A stretch of DNA of 64,000 nucleotides from Pelotomaculum propionicicum (GCF_004369225.1 NZ_QFFZ01000001.1:1-64000), one strand, 5' to 3'. Positions 8,075 to 17,023 are shown, numbered from the stretch's first letter. Numbers and translations: made by a program. The notes: generated from the letters alone by a model not told the origin.

Positions 8075-8269
8075 TTATCTGGCATAGTTTCTTGCGGGTT
8101 TACCTGAGCTTCCACTGCGTCTCAGGTAATATCTCAAGGCGTCCGCCACGATGGCCCGCTGGCTCAAGCCGGTTTCAGTGGACCGGCGCTCCAGCCTTTC
8201 TTTAAGCTCCGGACAGACCCGCACCTGGAAAGCAACATACGCCCTGGCGCCGCAGAAAACGTTATCCAA
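8075..8269 (-). CDS. Ribbon-helix-helix DNA-binding protein (2)
   Basis: A 64-residue protein with a ribbon-helix-helix pattern: a beta strand (AYVAFQVRVC), helix one (PELKERLERRSTETG), then LSQRAIVADALRYYL. It is a clear paralogue of the product at 8339-8572. Translation probably begins at TTG 8269, since GAGGTGAT lies just before it. The stop is 44 nt before the surface-protein start with no hairpin between, so the two are likely co-transcribed. It presumably acts as a dimeric or tetrameric repressor or nucleoid-type regulator. The target is not shown, but the operon's own upstream repeats are candidates. Confidence 0.75.
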   Translation of the reverse strand: MDNVFCGARAYVAFQVRVCPELKERLERRSTETGLSQRAIVADALRYYLRRSGSSGKPARNYAR

Positions 8270-8338
8270 ATATGATCACCTCTCACCTCCCGCATAATTT
8301 TCAAACTTTTGCGCTGGCGAACCTCTGCCGGATAGCTG

Positions 8339-8572
8339 CTACCGGTCATCCTGTTCGTCTTCGTCTTCCAAGACCCCTTCTTCCACTTCCTGCAACTGGT
8401 CTTCTTGTGGCGTGAGGCCCGCGTCCATATAGTGTTGCAACGCGGCGATGACGATGGACGCCTGACTTACCCCGGTTTCGAAGGATCTTCGCGCCAGCTT
8501 CTCTTTCAGGTCGGGCGAGATCCGGACCTGAAAGGACACATACGCCTTCGGACGGCTGTAAATGTTGGCCAC
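8339..8572 (-). CDS. Ribbon-helix-helix DNA-binding protein (1)
   Basis: The 77-residue product has the same strand-helix-helix core as its neighbour (AYVSFQVRISPDLKEKLARR, then FETGVSQASIVIAALQHY), followed by an acidic tail (QEVEEGVLEDEDEQDD) absent from the paralogue. The start is GTG at 8572 with GAGGTGG upstream. It is the first gene of a probable three-gene unit that ends with the 1377-residue surface protein. The acidic tail could mediate contact with another protein or mimic DNA; this is inference. Having two similar RHH proteins in tandem suggests heteromers or graded control. Confidence 0.78.
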   Translation of the reverse strand: MANIYSRPKAYVSFQVRISPDLKEKLARRSFETGVSQASIVIAALQHYMDAGLTPQEDQLQEVEEGVLEDEDEQDDR

Positions 8573-9003
8573 CTAGACCACCTCTCACCTCCTGGGTTAG
8601 TTTTGCACGGCCGGGCTTCCTCCGCCGTGCTCAATCACCTCCCATAAGCAATATATTATGTTCCACCCTTGATTAAAGGGATGAAAACCGGTGGAAAAAC
8701 AAACGCCACTTTCCTTAATCGGCATTTTGGTTGCAATGTTTAGTGGTTGATATCTATCTCACATAGCGAATATTCAACGTCAAGATGGTTATTCCTCCAT
8801 ATTTTTCAGGAAATATTTTAAAAAATTATCGACAAAATTCGACAAATAGCGAATTTTGGAGCTTTATTTCAAATAAATGTTTATGCCTGGCAGGACATAT
8901 TTAGTTGCAATGTTTCATGAATGGTATCAACTTAAAAATATATATTCAACGCGGTTACGGTAATCCCTCCAGAAATTTCATCAATAAAATAATTTTTTTT
9001 GGG
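8573..9003 (-). promoter_or_regulatory. Long AT-rich upstream region with an imperfect direct repeat
   Basis: No gene is seen in these 430 bp. Two blocks of about 80 bp resemble each other. Both have TTGCAATGTTT (8731 and 8905), then ATATTCAACG (8770 and 8942), then a GGTTA-TCCTCC-like segment and ATTT, with near-constant spacing of 39 and 37 bp. They lie upstream of the RHH/surface-protein unit and may be its operator or tandem promoters. A pair of TCGACAAA-like boxes lies at 8829-8846. Confidence 0.5.
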
Positions 9004-9035
9004 CAAAAAAAACGCCCTTCCGGATGGAAAGGAGC
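9004..9035 (-). terminator. Probable terminator after the polysaccharide exporter
   Basis: On the minus strand ACGCTCCTTTCC pairs with GGAAGGGCGT around ATCC, with two small bulges, and is followed by a run of eight T. It lies 24 bp after the stop of the ATPase gene. Confidence 0.7.
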
Positions 9036-9058
9036 GTATATATATAAGGAAGGAAATT

Positions 9059-9823
9059 TTAAGCCCCGGCATGCCCGGGCAGCGGCAGTCCCTGGTTAAC
9101 GCGGTATTCCCGCACCACATCCCCGGTGTTGCCGAACATAACAGCCTCGCCTTTGTGCAGCCATAAAACCTCGTCGCAGACGGCCTCGATGTCGCCCATA
9201 CCGTGGGAGACCAGCACGATGCTCACCCCCCTGCCCTGCATCTCCCGGATGCGGCTGAGGCATTTCAGCTGGAAGCTGCTGTCCCCCACGGCCAGCACCT
9301 CATCCACTATCAGTATGTCCGGCTCCACGGCGGTGGCGGCGGCGAAGCCAAGGCGGGCCTGCATGCCGGAGGAGTAATATTTGACGGGCACGTCAATAAA
9401 CTGCTCCAGCTCGGCGAAGGCCACAATCTCTTCGAACTTCTCTTTTACCCGCGCCCGGGACATGCCCAGGATCATGCCGTTTAAATAAACGTTGTCCCGG
9501 CCCGAAAAGTCCGGGTGAAAGCCCGCGCCGAGTTCGATCAGGGACGACCTTTTGCCCCGCACGGTGATGTGGCCCTTAGTCGGCCTTAGAGTGCCGGTGA
9601 GCAGCTTTAACAGGGTGCTCTTACCAGAACCGTTGACACCGATCACACCGACGCTTTTTCCTTCCGGGACACTGAAGCTGACATCTTTCAGCGCCCAGAA
9701 TTCCCTGTCTTCCCCGTGATTCGCGCGGCGAAACAAGGTGTTGAACATTTTGGAGAAACTGTCGGCGCGGTCGGCGCGCAGCATAAATTTTTTACACAAG
9801 CCGTTCACTTCAATGACAGGCAA
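9059..9823 (-). CDS. Polysaccharide/teichoic acid ABC exporter, ATP-binding subunit
   Basis: This ATPase powers export of a surface polysaccharide or wall polymer through the permease encoded just upstream. Walker A is GVNGSGKST, the signature is YSSGMQARLGFA, Walker B is ILIVDEVLAVGD and the switch His is in LVSHGMGDIE. The segment SLIELGAGFHPDFSGRDN is diagnostic of the Wzt/TagH/RfbB exporter class. At 254 residues it has the nucleotide-binding domain only, without the C-terminal carbohydrate-binding domain of long Wzt proteins. It follows the permease stop by 2 nt in the same operon. The exported polymer cannot be told from sequence. Confidence 0.9.
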   Translation of the reverse strand: MPVIEVNGLCKKFMLRADRADSFSKMFNTLFRRANHGEDREFWALKDVSFSVPEGKSVGVIGVNGSGKSTLLKLLTGTLRPTKGHITVRGKRSSLIELGAGFHPDFSGRDNVYLNGMILGMSRARVKEKFEEIVAFAELEQFIDVPVKYYSSGMQARLGFAAATAVEPDILIVDEVLAVGDSSFQLKCLSRIREMQGRGVSIVLVSHGMGDIEAVCDEVLWLHKGEAVMFGNTGDVVREYRVNQGLPLPGHAGA

Positions 9824-9825
9824 AA

Positions 9826-10644
9826 TTACATGACCTCCGCAAAGGCAGACTCCAAACGGCGAAACACCAGAAGGCCCAGCAGGAACACACCAGCGGAAAT
9901 CAAGGCGGTGACACCCAGCGCCGCCGGATCCACAACTCCGCTGCCCAGTACAACGTTTACTTCCATGTAAATCAGCTCGCCGACGGGGTTGCAGATAAAA
10001 TAGTCCTTGATCCCGGGCGGCACCTGCTCCAGGGTATAAATAACGGGAGATATATACAGCCAGAGTGTGAGCAATACGCTCAGGATCTGGCCCAAATCCC
10101 GGTAAAGCACGTTTACCGCTGAAACGATGTAAGCCAGGCCCAGGGTAAAGACAAGCTCGATCACGATGAGCAGGGGGAGCCAGTATAGTTTACAGCCGGG
10201 CGTGACCCGGTAGATAACCATCAGTATGGCAAGCACGATCAATGAAAAGGCAAAGTCAACCAGCCGCGCCATCACTGAAGACGTCGGCAGGATAACCCTG
10301 GGGAAGTAGAGCTTGGAGAGCAGGCTGGCGTTGCCCGTCAGGCAGTTCACGGCGGTCATCAGGGAGTTGGAAAAAAGATTCCAGAAGGTGAGGCCGCAAA
10401 AAAGAAAAACAACGTAAGGCACTCCTTTGATGCCTTCCGCGCGGAAAATCTTGCTGAAGACAAAGCTCCATACGGCTGTCATCAAGAGCGGGTTTAAAAC
10501 CGCCCAGTACAGCCCCAGGACGGAAAGCTGGTAGCGCATCTTCACGTCCCGCAGGGCCAGGCCCGTGACCAGGTCGCAGTAGCGGGTCAGGCGGTGGCGC
10601 ATATGCTCTTTTTCTTCCACGAAGGAGACCGATATTTTACTCAT
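9826..10644 (-). CDS. Polysaccharide/teichoic acid ABC exporter, permease subunit
   Basis: An ABC-2 type permease of 272 residues with six predicted membrane helices (for example SLIVLAILMVIY and LVFTLGLAYIVSAVNVLY). It has the cytoplasmic amphipathic start and the VLYRDLGQ loop typical of Wzm/TagG proteins. It is paired with the ATPase 2 nt downstream. A 36-kDa-scale O-antigen-ligase-like gene follows upstream on the same strand after a repeat element, which fits a locus for a surface glycan. Substrate unknown. Confidence 0.9.
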   Translation of the reverse strand: MSKISVSFVEEKEHMRHRLTRYCDLVTGLALRDVKMRYQLSVLGLYWAVLNPLLMTAVWSFVFSKIFRAEGIKGVPYVVFLFCGLTFWNLFSNSLMTAVNCLTGNASLLSKLYFPRVILPTSSVMARLVDFAFSLIVLAILMVIYRVTPGCKLYWLPLLIVIELVFTLGLAYIVSAVNVLYRDLGQILSVLLTLWLYISPVIYTLEQVPPGIKDYFICNPVGELIYMEVNVVLGSGVVDPAALGVTALISAGVFLLGLLVFRRLESAFAEVM

Positions 10645-10694
10645 TTCCGCTCCCTAATAATAATTAATTATGATTATTTCTTTTACTCAGTAAA

Positions 10695-10893
10695 CAAATT
10701 GACAGGATTTACAGGATTAAAAGGATTTACAGGTTTTTATAAAATATATATAAAAGACTCTTTATAATTGTTTCTTTACCCATTAATACTCATTAATGTT
10801 TCCTTGTAAAAATTTTACAAGAAAGAATTTTAAATGAAAATGTTTTATAATCCTGTTAATCTTTTTAAATCCAGTAAATCCTGTCGAATTGTT
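10695..10893. repeat. CAGGATT-family element (a)
   Basis: Left end AAATTGACAGGATT plus further ACAGGATT units; right end is the inverted form (AATCCTG ... CCTGTCGAATTGTTT). The interior is AT-rich and matches the reverse complement of the interior of element (c) at 33727-33927. It begins 35 bp after the stop codon of the O-antigen-ligase-like gene. Confidence 0.85.
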
Positions 10894-10928
10894 TTTCTTT
10901 TCACTGAGCTAACGGTATAATCATTTAA

Positions 10929-13352
10929 TTAATTGGTTAAGATCCCGGCGCCGCTTAACTCCTCAAATTTCTTCGCGCTGCCGGGCGCCAGCCGCTCCGC
11001 TTCGGCAAGGAGGTTTTGCGCCTCCTGGGTACGGCCCTGTTTGTCGCGCAGGACAGCCAGCCACAGTACGGCCTCGCCCTTGACTTTTTCGCCGGCGAGG
11101 GCGGCCTGAAGATTCTGCTCCGCCTCAGGCCAGCGGCCCAGAAGACACAGCGACTTTCCCGCATTAAGTTTAACCGGCGCGGTAGGGTTAATCATCGGGC
11201 TGTCTTTCCAGAGCTCTTTCTCGGTATCATTCAAGGTTGCCGCTATGTCTTCGACGCGGTCCGGCACGCCGGCGGCCTGCTCAAAGTACTGTTTTGCCAT
11301 GTCCCTGTTTCCGGCCAGCAGATTATTATAGCCCGCGTTAAAACAAGTCGCCGCCAGAAACTCATACCGCTCAATTTGAAAAGGTTCCAGGGACAGGGCT
11401 TTTTCAGCGTATGCAACGGCTTCCGCGCCGCCATCCTCCCTGTTATAAAAAAGGCTGGCGAGTTCGGTATAACGTATGGCGCTGTATTTACTCAGTTCTG
11501 TCGCCCGCCGGGCCTGGGCGACGGCTTCCGCGGAATTTCCCTGGTACTGGTAAAGCCGGGCCAGGTTGCTGTGGTAGTCTGCCGCAAAGGGGTTATAAGC
11601 CGATGCTTTTTTCAACAGTTCTATACTCTGGTTGACGTTCTGACTCTGTACTCTTGTCCCGACCCTTGCCGAGTAATTACCCGCCAGCGCCAGTGACGCG
11701 GCGCAGGCAATTACTAGAATTAATGCGGCCAAAACGCCTGCCGGCGCAACATAACGCGGCGCCACATGTTTTCCGCTCTTCTTCCCTGCCGCCCCCGCGC
11801 CGGAATAAATCCCGGCGCCCCTGGCCAAACCAAACATTGTCCACAGAACTAAAGCCAGGGCTGACAGCGAAAGGTCAAAATCTATCGCGGCATGAAGTCC
11901 CAAAGAGACGGCAGAAACCGTTATCACACTTATCAGGAACCTTCCGGCGTAATTTGTTTTAGCTTGATGATAAAGGCGGTGGGTCAGATGTAAAAAACCC
12001 GCCCAAACCGCCAGAAGCGCCAGGAGTCCGACAATGCCCGTTTCCACCAGGACCTGAAAGTAATACCCGTGCACCTTGTCAGAGTTGTAGAAGTAACTCT
12101 GGTAGGCGCGGTACGCTTCATCCCAGCCGCCGCCGCCCCAGCCGAGAATGGGGCGTTCCCTGAACATTTTCAGCGCGTCATGGTAAAAGTACATCCGCTC
12201 GGCGGCATTGCGAAGACGGATCTTTTCAATCCCCGCTCTGACAATATCGCCATGGCCGGCGGCATAAACAGCGGCTCCGGCCAAACAAATTACAACAAAA
12301 AGTAAAAAAGCGGCCAGCACGATTTTTTTATGCCCGGCAATCCAGTGTGACAGTCCTTTGCTTGCGCCAAAGTTATAAAGCAAATGCGCGGCCGGCGCAC
12401 ATATCAATCCAAGCAGGATCCACAGCCACGCCAGGCCCGTTTTACCGCCTGCGACAGCGTGCAGAAAACCCCACATTGTTAGGGCAGAGAACAGGCAGCA
12501 GGTGACAAAGTGTATAAATACAGGCGCCCGGTCAACTTTCGGTATGACAATGAAAAAGAGGATAAAGACAAACAGGAAAACCAAGAAGCCGCCCTGGGAT
12601 TTGGTACCGATGAAAACCGCTAATATCAGGAAATTGGCCGCGGTATAAAGGTATTGTATAATGTGCTTGGATGTTTCAACCGCGGCGGCCCTCCTCCAGA
12701 GATACAGGCCTATTAAGGCAACCGCCAGCAAGTAGCTGGCCAGGGTATTAGGATATTGGAAAACAGAACAGAGCCTGCCGTCAAGAAATCCTCTATTGAT
12801 ATGAATTATGTTGGTGGCGGCGGCCAGGCCGGCCAGGGCCACGCCTATCGCGCTCATGTATATTACGTTTAAGACAGTGACAATATCCCGCTCGTTTCTA
12901 ACCAGCCTTGAAGCTGTCCAGTAGACCATAAAGTAGAGGGTTGCCTTAACGGCCTCGTCCACCGCCAGGCCATAGTTAGCCGCCTGAAATGCTGAAATAA
13001 GGTAGACCGCCGGGAAGGCCAGGGCAAAATAATCCAGCGGGCTGTTAAGGAAGCCGTTGTCCTGTTGGGACCATTGCCACAGCCAGGCGAACCAGAAAAC
13101 AATGGCTGCAAAAATTAAAGCGCGTTCCTGCTGGGCCGGGAAATACAAAGCCTTGAAGTAGTTGGGAAAAAACAGCAAAACAGCCAACCCCCAAAAGGCT
13201 ACTGTATGACTCCATTCCCACGGAACCATTTCAGCCGTTTTTTTAATACCCCCGGCCTTTTTTATATCTCCTTTTTTTCTGTCAACCTCAGGCGTCCTTC
13301 TTGTTACCTCACCGGACAATTTTTTATTTGACTTGCCAGCACTCTTGGACAA
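10929..13352 (-). CDS. O-antigen ligase-like membrane protein with C-terminal TPRs
   Basis: The 807-residue protein opens with a charged, lysine-rich cytoplasmic segment (about 45 residues). About a dozen membrane helices follow, with the Wzy/WaaL-type periplasmic loop in the middle (around MYFYHDALKMFRERPILGWG, then GWDEAYRAYQ). After the last helix (about residue 540) come tetratricopeptide repeats (AADYHSNLARLYQYQGNSAE, then AEAVAYAEKALSLEP) to the end. Such proteins ligate or polymerise glycans at the outer face of the membrane, in some cases onto proteins. Its place beside a polysaccharide exporter supports a surface-glycan role. Acceptor and donor are unknown; ligase versus polymerase cannot be decided. 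Confidence 0.85.
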   Translation of the reverse strand: MSKSAGKSNKKLSGEVTRRTPEVDRKKGDIKKAGGIKKTAEMVPWEWSHTVAFWGLAVLLFFPNYFKALYFPAQQERALIFAAIVFWFAWLWQWSQQDNGFLNSPLDYFALAFPAVYLISAFQAANYGLAVDEAVKATLYFMVYWTASRLVRNERDIVTVLNVIYMSAIGVALAGLAAATNIIHINRGFLDGRLCSVFQYPNTLASYLLAVALIGLYLWRRAAAVETSKHIIQYLYTAANFLILAVFIGTKSQGGFLVFLFVFILFFIVIPKVDRAPVFIHFVTCCLFSALTMWGFLHAVAGGKTGLAWLWILLGLICAPAAHLLYNFGASKGLSHWIAGHKKIVLAAFLLFVVICLAGAAVYAAGHGDIVRAGIEKIRLRNAAERMYFYHDALKMFRERPILGWGGGGWDEAYRAYQSYFYNSDKVHGYYFQVLVETGIVGLLALLAVWAGFLHLTHRLYHQAKTNYAGRFLISVITVSAVSLGLHAAIDFDLSLSALALVLWTMFGLARGAGIYSGAGAAGKKSGKHVAPRYVAPAGVLAALILVIACAASLALAGNYSARVGTRVQSQNVNQSIELLKKASAYNPFAADYHSNLARLYQYQGNSAEAVAQARRATELSKYSAIRYTELASLFYNREDGGAEAVAYAEKALSLEPFQIERYEFLAATCFNAGYNNLLAGNRDMAKQYFEQAAGVPDRVEDIAATLNDTEKELWKDSPMINPTAPVKLNAGKSLCLLGRWPEAEQNLQAALAGEKVKGEAVLWLAVLRDKQGRTQEAQNLLAEAERLAPGSAKKFEELSGAGILTN

Positions 13353-13437
13353 CGGGTACAGCTCCTTGGTTTTAAAACCTTAACTGATTGTTTATTCTAC
13401 ATTATCTAACAAATTCCCTGCCTTGCCTAATAAGAAA

Positions 13438-13463
13438 GAGGCGCTTTGCGTCCGCAGCGCCTC
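13438..13463. terminator. Hairpin between surface genes
   Basis: GAGGCGCT (13438-13445) and AGCGCCTC (13456-13463) form a perfect 8-bp stem. On the minus strand it is followed by TTTCTTATT, so it could end transcripts from the stalk-protein gene upstream, just before the O-antigen-ligase-like gene. Confidence 0.5.
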
Positions 13464-13492
13464 CACCCGCAGCCTGAAGCCTTTCGCAATTT

Positions 13493-13695
13493 AAACAATT
13501 TGACAGGATTGACAAGATTTAAATTTATTAACAGGATTTCTAAAAATAAATTTTAATCTTAAAGTTTCTCAGGCTAAAATACATTGAGACTATAAACAAG
13601 GATTATTTAAATTAAATTTATAGATGTTTTAACTTTAAAAAGTATATTAAATCATGTAAATCCTAATTAATCCTGTAAATCCTGTCAATATGTTT
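13493..13695. repeat. CAGGATT-family element (b)
   Basis: Left end AAACAATTTGACAGGATT, right end AATCCTGTAAATCCTGTCAA-TATGTTT. The AT-rich interior shows no gene. It starts 48 bp after the stop codon of the stalk-protein gene at 13744. Confidence 0.85.
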
Positions 13696-13743
13696 ACCCG
13701 AAATCAGAATAGATAAGAGCACTCTACTTATTTTATTTTCAGG

Positions 13744-14643
13744 TTAGTTAACCGTTACGGTTTGGGTTGCCGCGTCCCACTGAACGTTACAACCAAGAGC
13801 CTGGGCAACAGCCCTCAACGGCAGCATGGCGCGGCCGGGCTCCACTGCTTCAGGAGCCGCGTCCACAGTGACGGGCACATTGTTTAAGATCATAATGTTG
13901 CTGCCGATTACCAGCCTGACCGAACTACCGCCATTGATCAGGGTTACGCTCCGGTCGCCGGCGTTCCAAATGATATTGTCTTCAGCTATGCCGGCAGCTT
14001 TGGCTGCTAACCTGAGCGGCAGGTATGTCCGGCCGTCTTTAAGGTACGGGGCCGCGTCCGCGGTCTGCTCAACGCCGTTTACCGAGTACTTCGGGTCACC
14101 TATTTTGAAGACTGTGGTTGCCCTGGTGTTTTCCGGCGCGGGGGTGACAACCCTGGCAACCACTACCTTGGCAACCCAGTTGACGTTCGGGAATAAGGTG
14201 TCTATATTGCTTTCAACCAGTGAGCTGCCGCCAATCTTCAGCAATATGTCGCCTTCCGGAACGGTACGGTCAAGGGTCAGCTTCAGGCCGCTGATTTTAA
14301 TGACAGAAGGTTCATTGCTGCTGCTTTTAACCTTAATGAGAACCAGTCCCTCGTTGGCGGGCGTGGTATCAGTGCTGACACCCGAGGCGTCGATTTGCAG
14401 GTCGCCGTCCACCACGGTGACATCAGGCGCGGCCGAGAAGGTCACGCCGGCGGGAACCTTAAGGACGATTTGGCCAGGCACGGTAAAGCTCCCTGCCTCA
14501 CTCTCAGTTAAGGCAATATCCCCAATCGGCTGGTTAGCTAAACCGATAGTTAAAGCCGGCGGCGCAGGTTCCGCCGCCCCGGCAATCACGCAAGGCCATA
14601 AGATCAAAGCAAGAGTAAAAACAATTACCAGCATCCTTTGCAC
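13744..14643 (-). CDS. Secreted protein with copper-amine-oxidase-like stalk domain
   Basis: Start chosen at GTG 14643, 7 nt after GAGGAGG; the longer frame reads through that site. The 299-residue product has a signal peptide (MLVIVFTLALILWPCVIAGAA). A beta-rich module runs over residues 30-165, and a copper amine oxidase N-terminal-like domain follows from about 180 (VFKIGDPKYSVNGVEQTADA, then RTYLPLRLAAKAAG, then RAMLPLRAVAQALGCNVQWD). That domain is a wall- or surface-associated module and is not an oxidase by itself. The last two-thirds are strongly similar to the C-terminal part of the 723-residue protein at 17071-19242, so the two are paralogues. Confidence 0.8.
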   Translation of the reverse strand: MQRMLVIVFTLALILWPCVIAGAAEPAPPALTIGLANQPIGDIALTESEAGSFTVPGQIVLKVPAGVTFSAAPDVTVVDGDLQIDASGVSTDTTPANEGLVLIKVKSSSNEPSVIKISGLKLTLDRTVPEGDILLKIGGSSLVESNIDTLFPNVNWVAKVVVARVVTPAPENTRATTVFKIGDPKYSVNGVEQTADAAPYLKDGRTYLPLRLAAKAAGIAEDNIIWNAGDRSVTLINGGSSVRLVIGSNIMILNNVPVTVDAAPEAVEPGRAMLPLRAVAQALGCNVQWDAATQTVTVN

Positions 14644-14736
14644 ATCATAAACCTCCTCGCCAATATAGTTAAGATAACTAATTATCAATCGTTAAAAGTA
14701 TACTTTCCATTCACCCGCCCGTCAAGGTTTTTCCAA

Positions 14737-14771
14737 TAAAAAAAACCGGTTCCGGCAAAGGGAACGCGGTT
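14737..14771 (-). terminator. Probable terminator after the TolC-like gene
   Basis: On the minus strand AACCGCGTTCC and GGAACCGGTT pair imperfectly around CTTTGCC and are followed by a run of eight T. It lies 45 bp after the stop codon at 14816. Confidence 0.7.
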
Positions 14772-14815
14772 GCAAATACCATGTTGTTTTTTCATGATCT
14801 AACGCTGTTTTAATT

Positions 14816-15910
14816 TCAGGAAGCGGCGTACGCCCATGGTTTTTGAAAGGCCAGAGCGTAGATTTCATGCTGGCAGGCAAGGTCGAAAAACGACTTCTCG
14901 GCCTGGGCCAAGGTGGCCTCGGCCGCGTGAACCTCCGCTGAAGTGGCCATGCCGACGTCGTACTTAACCTTCACCACTCTGAGCGCTTCTTCCGCAGTTT
15001 TAACAGTTTCCTGGGCGGTGGCGTATTGTTCCTCCGTCTGTTTTATGGTGTAGTAAAGTGTACGGACGAGCTTGCCCAGTTGTTCGGTGGTGTCCTGAAC
15101 CGCGATTTCTGTTTTTTCCAAGTCTATTTGTTTGGCTATATATGGTTCCGAAGAATTATTAAAACTATATAGATTCAGGTTTATTTGGGCCAGGTCGACT
15201 TTCTGCCGGGCCAGCCAGATAGAAGGGCTTGCGGCCATAGCTTTGGCAACCTCGTAGTCCAGGTTATCTATTTTTACCTCGTTATAGCTTGGCTTATCCA
15301 CCAGTACGGGCCTGTCCTCAGGCCACAACCCGACTAACTGGTTAAACTTCTGGTAAGAGTCTTCCAGCGCTTTATTAGCCGCCTCCAGGGTCGCCTTCGA
15401 ACCTGCCAGGGTGGCGTCGGCCTGCAGCATACCCATCTTGTTGAGAATGCCTACCCGGTAAGTAGCCGCGGCGACCCGGTGCTGCCAATCGGCGCTATCC
15501 GCCTGGATCTTCGCCACCTTTACATTTTCAATCGCCTGCAGCAAACCGTAATAAGTTTTGTAAGTCGTCATGACTATGGTGTCTTCCTGCGCTTCATAAC
15601 TGCGTTTGGCGCTACGCCAGGTCAAGTCGGCCGACATCAAGTTTTTGAACAAGGTATCCGCCGCGCTGTTTGACGCTTCCAACGGTGTAAATTCCACCTT
15701 GTCGCCGACATACTGGCGGACCTCATAACCACGATCCACATCGTATTTCATGGACTTGAGAGTTTCACTGTGTGCTTTGGCCTGTTCAATCGCCTGCTGC
15801 AAGGTGAATTCTGGTGACGCCGGTTCCTTTGCCGCCCACGCCTGGGCGCCGGCAAAGCCAAAAGCCAGTATCAAACTAAACGTAAGTATTGTAAGGAATC
15901 TGCGCACCAT
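14816..15910 (-). CDS. TolC-family (outer-membrane efflux-like) protein
   Basis: Start ATG 15910, since GAAAGGG lies just upstream and the longer frame would begin inside it. The 364-residue protein has a signal peptide (MVRRFLTILTFSLILAFGFA, then AWA). Long alpha-helical stretches of the TolC/OEP type follow: FTLQQAIEQAKAHSETLKSM at the start, then a second half-repeat ending in EEALRVVKVKYDVGMATSAEVHAAEATLAQAE. That motif pair is characteristic of the family. In diderms these form outer-membrane channels. In a monoderm-type genome the role is unclear; it may act in the wall or on the S-layer. The usual family length is about 420-480, so this one is compact. No partner HlyD or RND gene adjoins it. 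Confidence 0.75.
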   Translation of the reverse strand: MVRRFLTILTFSLILAFGFAGAQAWAAKEPASPEFTLQQAIEQAKAHSETLKSMKYDVDRGYEVRQYVGDKVEFTPLEASNSAADTLFKNLMSADLTWRSAKRSYEAQEDTIVMTTYKTYYGLLQAIENVKVAKIQADSADWQHRVAAATYRVGILNKMGMLQADATLAGSKATLEAANKALEDSYQKFNQLVGLWPEDRPVLVDKPSYNEVKIDNLDYEVAKAMAASPSIWLARQKVDLAQINLNLYSFNNSSEPYIAKQIDLEKTEIAVQDTTEQLGKLVRTLYYTIKQTEEQYATAQETVKTAEEALRVVKVKYDVGMATSAEVHAAEATLAQAEKSFFDLACQHEIYALAFQKPWAYAAS

Positions 15911-16031
15911 AACCAACCCTTTCAAATGTTTAAATAATTTAATAATAAATATACTTAAATAATATCTCCGCTTTTTTCAACAGTCAAGTATAAAGTCGGC
16001 TATTTTGAGAACTTTTTAGATAATGCTGAAA

Positions 16032-16928
16032 TCAATACAGCACTTCCGTTCTTGACCACTGATCCTCATTAGCTTCGATAACATTGAGGTCCGTGTCATT
16101 CTCCAGCACCTGGGCGCCTGCCCGGATAATATCCTTGCCGATCCAGCAGCGGTTGCCGATCATTTCGTTATTTCCCAAAACAACCGGACGTTTCAGCTCA
16201 AAGGGCCATTTTTCAGTATATATTACCTTAATGCGGGCCCCCTCATAACCGCTCTTGCCCGGCAGGCTTTGCGTAACCACATCGGCTCCCGTAATCAGCC
16301 TGAATGACCTGGCGGTGCTGGTGTACAAGGCTACCGGCGCGGCCTTGACCAAAGCGCCCGGTTCCAATATAATTTCCAAATCAGCCTTGTTGTTGAGTCT
16401 TGTTTTCAGAGTTAATCCTGTCGAGGGATCGTAGTTTCCCTGCGCCGCCGGCGAGCCGGTAGGCGGGTTCTCGGCCCTGTTGGAAATCCGGATGGTGCTG
16501 TGTTCGCCGTCCCAGGACACATAGGCGCCGAAGGATTCACTTACAAACCGCAGCGGCACCAGCACCCTGCTCCCGATAATTTGTGGAGGGACATCCAAAT
16601 ATATCTTGTCCGTGTTTTTCAACGCCTGCTTGTTGCCCACCTGCAAAGTGACGGTGGTGCCGCTCCGCGTGGCGATAACCGTGCTGGTTTCCTGCTGCCA
16701 GACCACTCCGGCGCCGAGCGCTTCGAAAATGGCCCTTACCGGGACCAGCGTCCTCCCTTCGATTATTTGCGGCGGCTGGTCAAAAAATATTGCCTGCCCG
16801 TTTACCTTAACAACAGTCTCAGCCGAAGCCACGCCCGCGCAAGCAAAAAATAATGCCAGCGCCAAAACGACTGAAACAGCAACAATTCCAACTTTACCTC
16901 TACCTCTTAGCTTTCCCGCCGTCACCAA
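16032..16928 (-). CDS. Stalk-domain (copper amine oxidase N-like) secreted protein
   Basis: The 298-residue product has a signal peptide (VGIVAVSVVLALALFFACAG, then ASA). Two successive stalk motifs follow at about 40-150 (IIEGRTLVPVRAIFEALGAG and IIGSRVLVPLRFVSESFGAY). The C-terminal half, of unknown fold, has a pattern of polar beta strands and two Cys-poor stretches. Translation starts at TTG 16928 or GTG 16925 after AAGGAGG. It sits between the TolC-like gene and the S-layer-like gene in the same orientation. It is probably a wall-associated protein; no enzyme motif is visible. Confidence 0.75.
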   Translation of the reverse strand: MVTAGKLRGRGKVGIVAVSVVLALALFFACAGVASAETVVKVNGQAIFFDQPPQIIEGRTLVPVRAIFEALGAGVVWQQETSTVIATRSGTTVTLQVGNKQALKNTDKIYLDVPPQIIGSRVLVPLRFVSESFGAYVSWDGEHSTIRISNRAENPPTGSPAAQGNYDPSTGLTLKTRLNNKADLEIILEPGALVKAAPVALYTSTARSFRLITGADVVTQSLPGKSGYEGARIKVIYTEKWPFELKRPVVLGNNEMIGNRCWIGKDIIRAGAQVLENDTDLNVIEANEDQWSRTEVLY

Positions 16929-17023
16929 ATTTTACCTCCTTATTATAGTATTTATATTTAATATATTTTTCTATATTTAATGACAGTATCCTTTTTTATC
17001 CGGAGATATATTCCTGAAGATAA

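Noticed and set aside
8829-8846. Two TTCGACA/TCGACAAA-like Spo0A boxes before the RHH genes (also single ones near 25441 and 31294)
   Set aside because: A 7-bp motif is expected several times by chance in 64 kb; there is no further support.
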